Assembly (NCBI GenBank): GCA_963746265.1
Contig: CAVVAM010000015.1
Location: forward strand, 248,001 to 312,000
DNA length: 64,000 nt
Source: Ilumatobacter sp963746265
Lineage (GTDB): Bacteria; Actinomycetota; Acidimicrobiia; Acidimicrobiales; Ilumatobacteraceae
Direction: 5' to 3'
The first letter of the stretch is position 1, and every line of letters starts with the position of its first letter. The notes below the pieces were generated by a model that was not told the origin of the DNA, did no database searches, and was given only the letters and a program-made list of their open reading frames with translations. The position numbers and the translations under genes were made by a program. Below are positions 1 to 7,640 of this stretch, one piece after another.

Positions 1-60
1 CGTGGCGACCGGCTGAGCGGCCTCACCAGGCGTGAGGCGTTGAAGCGGATCGGCTCCTGA
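1..60 (+). CDS. C-terminal end of an unidentified protein (partial)
   Basis: An open frame enters from the left edge and stops with TGA at 58-60, giving 19 residues ending EALKRIGS. It converges on the ogt gene 14 nt further on, which fits a true gene end. Too little is present to assign a family. Confidence 0.4.
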   Translation, partial: RGDRLSGLTRREALKRIGS

Positions 61-74
61 CCGGACGGCGAACG

Positions 75-596
75 TCAGCCGGCGGCGGCGCGGACCTTGA
101 ACTCGTGGTCGAGCAACCACGCCTTGGCATCGAGACCTCCGGCGAAGCCGGTGAGGTGTCCGTTGCTGGCCACGACGCGGTGGCAGGGCACCACGATCGG
201 GATCGGGTTCTTGCCGTTCGCCGCGCCCACGGCGCGCGCCTTGTTCTTGTCGCCGAGCATGGCGGCCTGCTCGCCGTAGCTGATGGTCTCGCCGAACGGG
301 ATCTTCACGAGCGCGTCCCACGCCCGATGCTGGAACGCCGTCCCTGCGGCATCCACTGGAATGTCGAACTCGAGCCGCGCTCCGTCGAAGTACTCGCCGA
401 GTTGCTCGACCGCGACGGCGAGTGCCGGGTGGTCGGCGGCGCCGACGTCGACGATCTCCCTGTCGCCGACCAACTGCTCGTGTGCGGTCTCACCATCCCA
501 ATCGATGGCGACGACGGCGTCGTCGTCGTTCGCAACGATCGTCAGGGTGCCGATCGGCGACGGCATCGTGGTGCGGAAGTACGTGGTGTTCGTCAT
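75..596 (-). CDS. ogt: Methylated-DNA--protein-cysteine S-methyltransferase (Ogt/MGMT type)
   Basis: This 173-aa protein removes alkyl groups from O6-alkylguanine in DNA by suicide transfer to a cysteine. The acceptor motif PCHRV is at residues 137-141 with Cys138, preceded by the usual asparagine-rich helix (AANGKNPIPI). Length and N-terminal ribonuclease-like domain match single-domain Ogt proteins. The start at ATG 596 follows an AAGGA Shine-Dalgarno 7 nt upstream; a longer open frame upstream is antisense-like and was discarded. It lies 44 nt downstream of an Ada-AlkA fusion on the same strand, so the two probably form an alkylation-repair operon. In this genome the O6-methyltransferase domain is separate rather than fused to Ada. 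Confidence 0.93.
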   Translation of the reverse strand: MTNTTYFRTTMPSPIGTLTIVANDDDAVVAIDWDGETAHEQLVGDREIVDVGAADHPALAVAVEQLGEYFDGARLEFDIPVDAAGTAFQHRAWDALVKIPFGETISYGEQAAMLGDKNKARAVGAANGKNPIPIVVPCHRVVASNGHLTGFAGGLDAKAWLLDHEFKVRAAAG

Positions 597-640
597 GGTT
601 CGTTCCTTCGTCGTGGATCGGCTCGGCACGAGCGCGTCGA

Positions 641-2086
641 TCAGAGTGTGTTCCAGAGGTGGTGCATGGCGTACGTGCGCCACGGGCGCCACCGTTCGGC
701 GGCTCCGTCGTCGAGGTCGAGCGCGGTCAAGGCGCGCTTCACACCGAGGTCGGTCTCGAGCAACACATCGGGATCGCCGAGGCCGCGCAGCGCCACGTAT
801 CGCGCCGTCCACGGGCCGATCCCCTTCACCGCGAGCAATCGGTCGACGGCGTCGGCCCGGTCGATGCCCGCATCGAGGGTGAGCACGCCGTCGCTGACGA
901 GATGCCCGACCCGCCGGAGGGTCTCGGCGCGCGAGCGCGGCATCGGCAGGGCAGCCGGGTCCGCGACTGCGAGGCACTCCATCGACGGGAACACGCGGGT
1001 GAGCACGGGGTGCTCGACCGTGAGCTCGTCGCTCATCGTTGCGGCGATGCGACCCGTGACCGTGCGTGCACCGGCCACCGAGACCTGCTGTCCGACGATC
1101 GCCCGCACGAGGGTCTCGTTCGGGTCGACCGAGCCGGCGGAACGCAGCCCGGGTGTTCCGGCGACGAGTGACGCCAGTGCAGGATCGGCCGCCAGCGCCT
1201 CGTCGATCGCGACCGGGTCGGCGTCGAGATCGAGCAACCGTCGCACTCTCCCGACCGCCGGGGCCAGATCACGCCAGTCCGCGAGGCGGAACGACGCCGA
1301 CACGTAGCCGTCGGCGAGCCGCACGGCCACCGTCCCGTGGCCGTGTGGCAACGAGAGCGCCCGCTCGTAGGACTCGCCGTCCCACGCCTCGACCCCTGGC
1401 ACCGCCCGGTGGCCGAGGAACTCGAGGAGCTGGCGGCCGGCGAACGGGCCCCGGACCGGGAGACGCACGGCCACGGTGCCCGACGCGGCCGTCGTCACAC
1501 CCGCACGAGTCCGCGCTCGAAGTTCACTCGGCGCGCCTGCGAACACCTCGCGAACCGTGTCGTTGAATTGGCGGATGCTCCCGAACCCGGCAGCGAACGC
1601 GATGTCGGTCATCGACAGGTCGGTCGTCTCGATCAGGATGCGGGCGGTCTGGGCACGCTGCGATCTTGCGAGCGCCAGTGGGCCGGCCCCGAGCTGGTCG
1701 GTGAGCAACCGGTTGAGGTGACGAGTGCTGTACCCGAGCCGCCGGGAGAGGCCGTCGACACCCTCACGATCGATCACGCCGTCGGCGATCAATCGCATCG
1801 CACGAGCCACCAGGTCACCGCGCAGGTCCCACTCGGGTGACCCGGGTGCGGCGTCGGGGCGGCACCGCTTGCAGGCGCGGAAGCCACGCTGCTGTGCGGC
1901 CGCAGCGGACGGATAGAAGTCGACGTTCGACTTCTTCGGCGTCATCGCCGGGCAGCTCGGCCGGCAGTAGATCCCGGTCGTGCGCACGGCGATGAAGAAC
2001 CATCCGTCGAACCGCTCGTCGCGGCTCTGCGCAACCCGATAGCAGCGGTCTGCGTCCAGATGGATGGCGTCGTTCACGAGCACCAT
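641..2086 (-). CDS. alkA: Ada/AraC-type regulator fused to AlkA 3-methyladenine DNA glycosylase
   Basis: A 481-aa multidomain DNA-alkylation protein. Residues 1-80 are the Ada zinc domain with Cys41, Cys45, Cys72 and Cys75; Cys41 corresponds to the methylphosphotriester acceptor. Residues about 90-185 are an AraC-type double HTH (LSMTDIAFAAGFGSIRQFN). Residues about 190-481 are AlkA, including the helix-hairpin-helix (VKGIGPWTARYVALRGLG) and the catalytic Asp in ETDLG. The protein should sense methylated backbone phosphates, regulate its own unit and excise alkylated bases. ATG 2086 was chosen because the Ada domain starts at once after it. A 40-nt palindrome sits 27 nt upstream and may be its operator. 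The gene leads the unit that ends with ogt. Confidence 0.92.
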   Translation of the reverse strand: MVLVNDAIHLDADRCYRVAQSRDERFDGWFFIAVRTTGIYCRPSCPAMTPKKSNVDFYPSAAAAQQRGFRACKRCRPDAAPGSPEWDLRGDLVARAMRLIADGVIDREGVDGLSRRLGYSTRHLNRLLTDQLGAGPLALARSQRAQTARILIETTDLSMTDIAFAAGFGSIRQFNDTVREVFAGAPSELRARTRAGVTTAASGTVAVRLPVRGPFAGRQLLEFLGHRAVPGVEAWDGESYERALSLPHGHGTVAVRLADGYVSASFRLADWRDLAPAVGRVRRLLDLDADPVAIDEALAADPALASLVAGTPGLRSAGSVDPNETLVRAIVGQQVSVAGARTVTGRIAATMSDELTVEHPVLTRVFPSMECLAVADPAALPMPRSRAETLRRVGHLVSDGVLTLDAGIDRADAVDRLLAVKGIGPWTARYVALRGLGDPDVLLETDLGVKRALTALDLDDGAAERWRPWRTYAMHHLWNTL

Positions 2087-2112
2087 CTTGGCAGCACGAC
2101 CGGGCGCGAGCG

Positions 2113-2152
2113 AGCGGAAATCGGACACGGCCGTGTCCGTCCGATTTCCGCT
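2113..2152 (-). promoter_or_regulatory. Nested palindrome upstream of ada-alkA
   Basis: The arms AGCGGAAATCGG (2113-2124) and CCGATTTCCGCT (2141-2152) are perfect complements. Inside them lies an 18-nt perfect palindrome, CGGACACGGCCGTGTCCG, at 2122-2139. No T-run follows on the minus strand, so a terminator for the upstream methyltransferase is less likely than an operator, although a cruciform or attenuator cannot be excluded. The palindromes are seen directly; the regulatory role is inferred. Confidence 0.5.
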
Positions 2153-2305
2153 GGACGGGGATGTCGTGGGGTGCAGAGGCGAACCGCTCCCTCGATCTGG
2201 AGCCGGCACCGCCAGCGCTCGCGACTCATCGTCGGCGGTCGTCCGTGACGGCCTTCACGCCGGACGCGAGCTTCCGGTGATGACGGCCAGGTGGTACGTC
2301 AGCTG

Positions 2306-2923
2306 TCAGCCCGCGGGCAGGCAACACGTCGCCAGGAACATCGTGTACGACCGGCCGTCGCGCACGACGTGGTGGCAGGTCCGGAACTCGACGTCGGCGA
2401 AGCCGGCTGCGGTCAGTTCGGCTGCGAGCTCCGACCGTTCGAATCCGTGGTGGACGTCGGCGTCCGGACCGTGGAACGAGCCATCCTCTGCGTCCAGATC
2501 GACGACGCAGAGATGGCCGCGTGGGTCGAGCAGTTGGGCGAAGCCGGAGAGCACGGCGCCGACCTCGCCGACATGGTGCAGCGTCATCACCGTGACGATC
2601 AGATCGAAACGCTCGTCGGGAGCAGGAGCGGTCGCGAGATCGAGATCCCAGACCCGGGCACCCTCCCCGATCGCGCCGGCAGCGATCTTGGCGAGCATGA
2701 CGTCACGCATTCCCGGCGACGTGTCGACCATCGTGACGGGCCCGACAGCACGCTGCAACGCCTGTGTGACGAGTCCGGTGCCGGCGCCGTACTCGAGGAG
2801 CCGCTGCGTGCCGTCCAACGGAATCGCGCCGGAGATCGCCTCGGCCACCGTCCTGGCTCGCTCCGATTTCGCAGGATCGTCGTCCCACGTGGCGGCCTGC
2901 TCGTCGAAGTCGGTCACGCCCAC
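2306..2923 (-). CDS. Class I SAM-dependent methyltransferase
   Basis: A 205-aa soluble protein with a Rossmann methyltransferase fold. Motif I is LLEYGAGTGLVTQAL, followed by the acidic loop VDTSPGM and post-motif LDLAT. The LHHVGEVGAVLSGFAQLLDPRG stretch (shown here as the motif II-III region near residues 117-138) resembles UbiE/small-molecule methyltransferases. The substrate cannot be inferred. Start is GTG 2923, with a second GTG two codons later. It stands 220 nt upstream of ada-alkA on the same strand, with a palindrome between, so it is probably a separate unit. Confidence 0.85.
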   Translation of the reverse strand: MGVTDFDEQAATWDDDPAKSERARTVAEAISGAIPLDGTQRLLEYGAGTGLVTQALQRAVGPVTMVDTSPGMRDVMLAKIAAGAIGEGARVWDLDLATAPAPDERFDLIVTVMTLHHVGEVGAVLSGFAQLLDPRGHLCVVDLDAEDGSFHGPDADVHHGFERSELAAELTAAGFADVEFRTCHHVVRDGRSYTMFLATCCLPAG

Positions 2924-3009
2924 GATTCAACCACGTGATCCAGCAGGGGCCCGACATCGCATCGGCGCAGCGGATCCCGACGGTGTGTCCAACGCGCTGC
3001 GCTGGCCGC

Positions 3010-3506
3010 GCTCGCCGGACCCAGAGGTCGAGGACTTGGTCGAAGACCTCGAGCCTGAGCTCGGTCGGCGGGGTGTGATGCCCTCCCTCGAAGGTGGTCA
3101 GCTGCACGTGCCGGCATCGGCCAAGGCCGCTTCGGACTCGGCCGAGCTCTCCATGGGGATCGCAGTATCGGCGGTTCCGTGGATCAGGCGAACCGTGAGC
3201 TCCGGGTGGGCTCCGATCGCGCTGGCCAGGAACTGCTGCAGCTCGAGGTCCCGCTCTTGCTGGTAGGCGCGCCCGTACAGTCCGTCGTAGACCGGCACGT
3301 GCAGGTCGTATGCGCCCTGCGAGATCCACCAGGGCGTCCACGTGTGTCGAGCCGTCAGGCACCATCCATTCGACCCGGCCCGGCGACCCACCATTCGCTG
3401 CGACGAACTCGTCCCAGCGCTCCCCGAGGCCTGTCAGGTGATGATCGTCGCACGCCCGTGCGATTGCCTCGGCCGCCACACGACGGGGTATCGAGCGGCC
3501 GACGAC
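3010..3506 (-). pseudogene. Frame-shifted C-terminal remnant of an alpha/beta hydrolase
   Basis: Reading down the minus strand, hydrolase-like sequence runs in one frame from about 3506 to 3330 (ERWDEFVAANGGSPGRVEW). It then continues in a second frame to about 3110 (HGTADTAIPMESS, the catalytic-Asp region) and returns to the first frame (TTFEGGHHTPP, the catalytic-His region) to about 3010. The nucleophile elbow expected further upstream is absent, and no start codon or terminal stop fits. At least two compensating indels plus an N-terminal truncation indicate a decayed gene. Sequencing error could explain the indels but not the missing N-terminal half. Confidence 0.55.
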
Positions 3507-3544
3507 CCGAGGTCCAGAGATGGACGCTCGTCGACGTCGAGTCC

Positions 3545-3587
3545 GGAAAACGCACAGCGCCACCGACCGGGTCGGGTCGGTGGCGCT
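3545..3587 (-). terminator. Rho-independent terminator of the cold-shock gene
   Basis: A perfect 13-bp stem (AGCGCCACCGACC at 3556-3568 with GGTCGGTGGCGCT at 3575-3587, 6-nt loop) is followed on the minus strand by TTTT (3547-3550). It starts 17 nt after the cold-shock stop codon. Confidence 0.8.
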
Positions 3588-3603
3588 CCTCGGACTACGA
3601 CGA

Positions 3604-3801
3604 TCAGCCGGGTCGGACGTTCTGGGCTTCGTCGCCCTTGCGGCCTTGACCGATGTCGAACTCGACCTTCTGGCCCTCGTCGAGAGACTTGTAGCCATCG
3701 CCCGCGATGTTGGAGTGGTGGACGAACACGTCCTCCCCGCCTTCGCGTGAGATGAAGCCGAAGCCCTTCTCGCTGTTGAAGAATTTCACAGTGCCTTGCA
3801 T
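3604..3801 (-). CDS. Cold-shock protein (CspA family)
   Basis: A complete 65-aa single cold-shock domain, an OB-fold RNA chaperone that binds single-stranded nucleic acids and melts mRNA structure. RNP1 is KGFGFI (residues 12-17) and RNP2 is VFVHH (25-29). The length is exactly that of the family. ATG 3801 was chosen because family members start MQGTVKFF; longer upstream readings are spurious. A strong terminator follows, and a -10-like TAGGGT at 3849-3854 predicts a 5' leader of about 40 nt, so unlike many genes here the mRNA is not leaderless. The gene is monocistronic. Confidence 0.96.
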   Translation of the reverse strand: MQGTVKFFNSEKGFGFISREGGEDVFVHHSNIAGDGYKSLDEGQKVEFDIGQGRKGDEAQNVRPG

Positions 3802-3848
3802 TGGTTCGCTTTCGATTCGAACACGCCATCGTGACGTGCTCACACCGA

Positions 3849-3854
3849 ACCCTA
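3849..3854 (-). promoter_or_regulatory. Putative -10 element of the cold-shock gene
   Basis: TAGGGT on the minus strand lies 47 nt before the csp start, leaving a leader of about 40 nt. No good -35 is visible. The 218-nt gap between csp and the acyl-CoA dehydrogenase shows nothing else recognisable. Confidence 0.35.
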
Positions 3855-4019
3855 CGGTGGTGTTGGCAGCGATCCTCCCCAGATCGGCGACACGCGGCGG
3901 ACGGCGCGCCCACCGCCGGCGTTCGCGCGGGCCGCGAACGAACAGCACGCATCCCGACCGAGCACCGACGCGGTGGCCCGAACGCAGGTTCGGCGACCAT
4001 CCCGTTCCTGCGGCAACGT

Positions 4020-5264
4020 CTACTTCCGTCCGAAGCCGAAAAGTTGTTGGGCAACCTTGCGCATCTGGATCTCCTCGGCACCTTCGGTGATCCGGTACCG
4101 CCGATGGTGTCGATAGATGTGTTCGAACGGCATGTGACGGGAGTAGCCCATGCCACCGCACGTCTGCATCGCCCGGTCGGCGGCGTCGCACGCCAGCCGG
4201 TTGGCTCGGTAGTTGCACATCGCAACCTGGTGCGTGACCTCCATGTGGTGCTGCTGATCGAGCCGCCAGGCCGTCTCGCGGATCAACTGTCGCAACATGG
4301 CGGCCTCGGTGTGCAGTTCCACCAGCGGGAACTGGATGCCCTGGTTGATCGAGAGCTTCTTGCCCCACGTGACCCGCTCGTTGGCGTACGCGACGGCCTC
4401 GTCGATGCAGTGTTGGGCGGCCCCGAGCGACGAGGCTGCCTGGCGAATCCGGTTCTCGTGCACGAAGTGCTGCGCGAGCTCGAGTCCGTGGTCGACGCGA
4501 CCGAAGATCGCGTCGTCGCCGACCCGTACATCGGTCAGGCGCACCTCACCGTGGTCGCTCGGCATGTTGAACGTCCACCAGTAGTGCTCCACCACGAATC
4601 CGGGGTCGGACGTCGGCACCAGGAACGCCGTGATGCCGAGCGGGCTGCCGTCGTCGCCCGACGTCCGAGCGAAGATGATGTCGTGCGTGGCGTGGTGCAC
4701 GCCGGTGTTCCATCGCTTCATCCCGTTGATGATCCACTCATCGCCGTCGTTGACGGCGGTCGTCTCGAGATACGTGGCATCGCTGCCGTGGTTCGGCTCG
4801 GTCAACCCGAACGCGAGCCGGCGTGAGCCGTCGAGGAAGCCCGGCATCCACTCGACGATCTGCTCGGGCGTGCCGAAATCACGCATCATCAGCACGGTCG
4901 GGAAGTTGCCGACGATCGAGCTCTCGTTCTGCAGGTCGTTGTGCAGACCCAAGCCCTGGTGAGCCAGATGCTCACGGATGATCGCCATCTCCAGGTTCGA
5001 CGCTGCTCGGCCACCGAACTCCTCGGGCAGGGCGAGTCGCAGCCATCCAGCGGCATCAGCACGGAGGCGCATCTCACGGAGCAGGTCCTCCCACTCCTCG
5101 CGGGGCACACCGTCGTTGTCGAAGTCGGTACGCGCCCACTCACGGCGATGGTCGAAGAAGCGCATGTTGTCGTCGGCATGCTGCAACGGGAGGATCTCGG
5201 CCTCGATGAAGGCGTCGAGTTCCTCCAGCGTCGACTGGATCTCGGGCGGGATGGAGAAGTCCAT
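4020..5264 (-). CDS. Acyl-CoA dehydrogenase
   Basis: A 414-aa flavoprotein of the acyl-CoA dehydrogenase family, which oxidises acyl-CoA thioesters to 2-enoyl-CoA and passes electrons to ETF. The FAD/substrate signature FGLTEPNHGSDATYLETTA lies near residue 155, and the C-terminal ITEGAEEIQM region carries the glutamates typical of the catalytic loop. The N-terminal all-helical, middle beta and C-terminal helical domains are all present. Chain-length preference cannot be read from sequence. The start at ATG 5264 has a TACGGT hexamer 8 nt upstream and no Shine-Dalgarno. It is transcribed away from the sugar kinase gene, starts 32 nt apart. Confidence 0.93.
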   Translation of the reverse strand: MDFSIPPEIQSTLEELDAFIEAEILPLQHADDNMRFFDHRREWARTDFDNDGVPREEWEDLLREMRLRADAAGWLRLALPEEFGGRAASNLEMAIIREHLAHQGLGLHNDLQNESSIVGNFPTVLMMRDFGTPEQIVEWMPGFLDGSRRLAFGLTEPNHGSDATYLETTAVNDGDEWIINGMKRWNTGVHHATHDIIFARTSGDDGSPLGITAFLVPTSDPGFVVEHYWWTFNMPSDHGEVRLTDVRVGDDAIFGRVDHGLELAQHFVHENRIRQAASSLGAAQHCIDEAVAYANERVTWGKKLSINQGIQFPLVELHTEAAMLRQLIRETAWRLDQQHHMEVTHQVAMCNYRANRLACDAADRAMQTCGGMGYSRHMPFEHIYRHHRRYRITEGAEEIQMRKVAQQLFGFGRK

Positions 5265-5272
5265 GTCGGGGA

Positions 5273-5278
5273 ACCGTA
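5273..5278 (-). promoter_or_regulatory. -10 element of the acyl-CoA dehydrogenase gene
   Basis: TACGGT on the minus strand, 8 nt before ATG 5264; a leaderless or near-leaderless start is predicted. Confidence 0.45.
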
Positions 5279-5296
5279 CGTGGTATCCATTCCGCC

Positions 5297-6193
5297 ATGT
5301 CGAGCGGGCGTTCGAGTATGACCAGCTGTTCCGCGCGTGCCGCGCTCGCCGGAAACCCGTCCGACGGATACGGGGGAGCGGTGCTCGCCGTGCCGGTGCC
5401 CGATCTCGGTGCGGTTGCGTCGATCGAGGAGGCGGACACGTTCACCGTCCGGGCGGCCGATGATTCGCTCCGCCGGCTGCTGACCGCGACCGCCGCGGAG
5501 TTCGAGCAACGGGTCGGCCGTATCGACGGCGGCGTTCTCTCGGCGATCACGACCGTGCCGCGCTCGGTCGGGCTGGCCGGCTCGAGCGCACTCGTCATCT
5601 CCGCGCTGCGTGCGCTCGCAGCGACGAACGCACACCAGTGGGAACCGATCGCGCTCGCCGAGGCCGCGCTGGCCGTGGAACGTGAGCGGCTCGGGATCGA
5701 GGCCGGGTTGCAGGACCGGCTCGTGCAGGCCGTGGGAGCGCTCGCTGCGATGGAGTTCGACCCGGTGAGCGTTCGGGTGGTGACGTCGCCGATCGAGTTG
5801 CCGTTGTTCGTGGCCTGGGACGCGACGGCCGCCGAGTCGAGTGACACCCTGCATCGCTCCCTCCGCCGTCGGTTCGACGCCGGCGACGAGCACGTACGGA
5901 CCAGCCTGATCGGGCTCGCCGATCAGGCCCGCGCCGGTGCATCAGCGATCGAGCGCGGTGATCTGCCGGGTCTGGCGGCGGCGATCAACCGAACCTTCGA
6001 GATCCGTGCACTGATGGTCGACATCGACCCGACCACGCGTCGCCTCGCCGACATCGGCCGACGCTCCGGAGCTGCGGTGAACACCGCCGGGTCGGGCGGT
6101 TCGGTCGTGGGGCTGGTGCCGACCGTCGAGCACTTGGCCGCAGCCGGCCAGGCCTACACCGACGCCGGCGTCGACTTTCTCGAGATCCGCTGA
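5297..6193 (+). CDS. GHMP-family sugar kinase, glucuronokinase-like
   Basis: A 298-aa GHMP kinase. The N-terminus ALAGNPSDGYGGAVLAVPV resembles the substrate-binding strand of plant-type glucuronokinases. The phosphate-binding motif VPRSVGLAGSSALVISAL (near residues 86-103) matches the P-x3-GL-xSS-A signature, and the C-terminal NTAGSGGSVVGLV loop is GHMP motif 3. It probably phosphorylates a sugar or uronic acid at the anomeric or a hydroxyl position; the substrate assignment is tentative. No sugar-nucleotide pyrophosphorylase lies nearby to support it. The stop is 10 nt from the convergent gatB stop. Confidence 0.8.
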   Translation: MSSGRSSMTSCSARAALAGNPSDGYGGAVLAVPVPDLGAVASIEEADTFTVRAADDSLRRLLTATAAEFEQRVGRIDGGVLSAITTVPRSVGLAGSSALVISALRALAATNAHQWEPIALAEAALAVERERLGIEAGLQDRLVQAVGALAAMEFDPVSVRVVTSPIELPLFVAWDATAAESSDTLHRSLRRRFDAGDEHVRTSLIGLADQARAGASAIERGDLPGLAAAINRTFEIRALMVDIDPTTRRLADIGRRSGAAVNTAGSGGSVVGLVPTVEHLAAAGQAYTDAGVDFLEIR

Positions 6194-6203
6194 CGCGCTC
6201 GGC

Positions 6204-7640
6204 TCAGCCCTTGCGCTGCTCGAGGATCTGCGACACCAGCTTGCCGTCGGCCTGACCGCGGCTGGCCTTCATGATGTGCCCCACCAGGGCACCCATCGCC
6301 TTGCCCTCGCCGGCGCAGAACTTCGCCCAGGCGTCGGGCTGGGCGGCGATCGCCGCGTCGACCATCGATTCGAGCTCGGACGTGTCCAACGCCTCGAAGC
6401 CCTTCTCGGCGGCGATCGAGGCCGAGTCGCCCCCACCGTGCTCGATCATCTCGGCGACGACCGCCTTCGCCTGCGTCGCCGTCAACGCGCCGGCGACCTC
6501 CATCGAGGTCAGCCCGGCCAGGTCGGCGGCGGGCACGGTCGGCTCGGCGCCGGCATCGGCGAAGGCCTCCTTGAGATGCACGACGGCCCTGCCGATGTCG
6601 CCGCCGGCAGCCTGCACCGCGAAGGCGTACTCGTCCTGGCCACGCTCGACGAGGATGCCGACCGCCTCGCTGTCGACGGGAAGCCCGGCCGCGACAGCGA
6701 GACGTTCGCGCCGCGCCGCCGGCAGCATGGGCAGGTCGGCCCGGACCGACTCGATCCATGCCGCCGATGGAACGAGCGGCACCAAATCGGGTTCGAGGAA
6801 GTACCGGTAGTCGTCGGCGTCCTCCTTGTCCCGCAGCGTGTGCGTTCGGCCGTCGCCTTCGTCCCAGTGGCGGGTCTGCTGGCGGACCGACTCGCCGCTC
6901 TCGAGCAGGATGATCTGTCGACGTGCTTCGTAATCGATCGCACGGCCGACCGAGCGCACCGAGTTGACGTTCTTGATCTCACAACGGGTTCCGAACTCGT
7001 CGCCGGGACGGCGGACGCTGACGTTTGCGTCGACCCGCATCGAGCCCTCCTCCATCTTGGCGTCGGAAGCGCCGATCGCGAGCAGGATCGCTCGCAGCTC
7101 GTTGACATACGCCTTCGCCTGCTCCGGCGACCGGATGTCGGGCCGGCTGACGATCTCGACCAACGGGACACCGGCCCGGTTGAGGTCGATCAGCGAGTGG
7201 TCGGCGCCGTGCACACGGCCTGCTCCCCCACCGACGTGGGTCGACTTGCCGGCGTCCTGCTCGAGGTGGGCACGTTCGATGCCGACACGGCTGCCGTCGG
7301 GCAGGTCGAGGTGGCCGTCGACATTGATCGGGTCCTCGTACTGGCTGATCTGGTACGACGTCGGCATGTCGGGATAGAAGTAGTTCTTGCGGGCGAACGT
7401 GCACGGCTGCACGGCGCAGTTGAGCGCCAGGCCGATCCGCATGGCCAGCTCGACCGCGCGCCGGTTGAGCACCGGTAACGCCCCGGGCAGGCCGAGCGTG
7501 ACCGGGTCGATGTTGGTGTTCGGCTCGTCGCCGAATCGGTTCGGCGACGCCGAGAACAGCTTCGTCTTCGTCGCCAGCTCGACGTGTACTTCGAGTCCGA
7601 CGACCATCTCCCACCCATCGTGGGTCCAGATCTCGGTCAC
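6204..7640 (-). CDS. gatB: Asp-tRNA(Asn)/Glu-tRNA(Gln) amidotransferase subunit B
   Basis: A 478-aa GatB that phosphorylates and then amidates misacylated Glu-tRNA(Gln) or Asp-tRNA(Asn) using ammonia from GatA. The N-terminal cradle opens with VGLEVHVEL, and zinc-site, NxNS and RPDIRSPEQAKAYV family motifs follow. The last 150 residues are the YqeY-type tRNA-binding tail (SQILEQRKG at the end). The ATG overlaps the gatA stop by 4 nt (ATGA), showing translational coupling. It is the last gene of gatC-gatA-gatB. Confidence 0.97.
   Translation of the reverse strand: MTEIWTHDGWEMVVGLEVHVELATKTKLFSASPNRFGDEPNTNIDPVTLGLPGALPVLNRRAVELAMRIGLALNCAVQPCTFARKNYFYPDMPTSYQISQYEDPINVDGHLDLPDGSRVGIERAHLEQDAGKSTHVGGGAGRVHGADHSLIDLNRAGVPLVEIVSRPDIRSPEQAKAYVNELRAILLAIGASDAKMEEGSMRVDANVSVRRPGDEFGTRCEIKNVNSVRSVGRAIDYEARRQIILLESGESVRQQTRHWDEGDGRTHTLRDKEDADDYRYFLEPDLVPLVPSAAWIESVRADLPMLPAARRERLAVAAGLPVDSEAVGILVERGQDEYAFAVQAAGGDIGRAVVHLKEAFADAGAEPTVPAADLAGLTSMEVAGALTATQAKAVVAEMIEHGGGDSASIAAEKGFEALDTSELESMVDAAIAAQPDAWAKFCAGEGKAMGALVGHIMKASRGQADGKLVSQILEQRKG

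Noticed and set aside
105..1307. Long plus-strand open frame opposite ogt and ada-alkA
   Set aside because: Arg/Ala/Ser-rich translation without motifs, antisense to two well-supported genes; long antisense frames are expected at this GC content.
3010..3506. Programmed ribosomal frameshifting in the hydrolase-like region
   Set aside because: No slippery heptamer or downstream structure was seen, two opposite shifts would be needed, and the N-terminal half with the nucleophile is missing.
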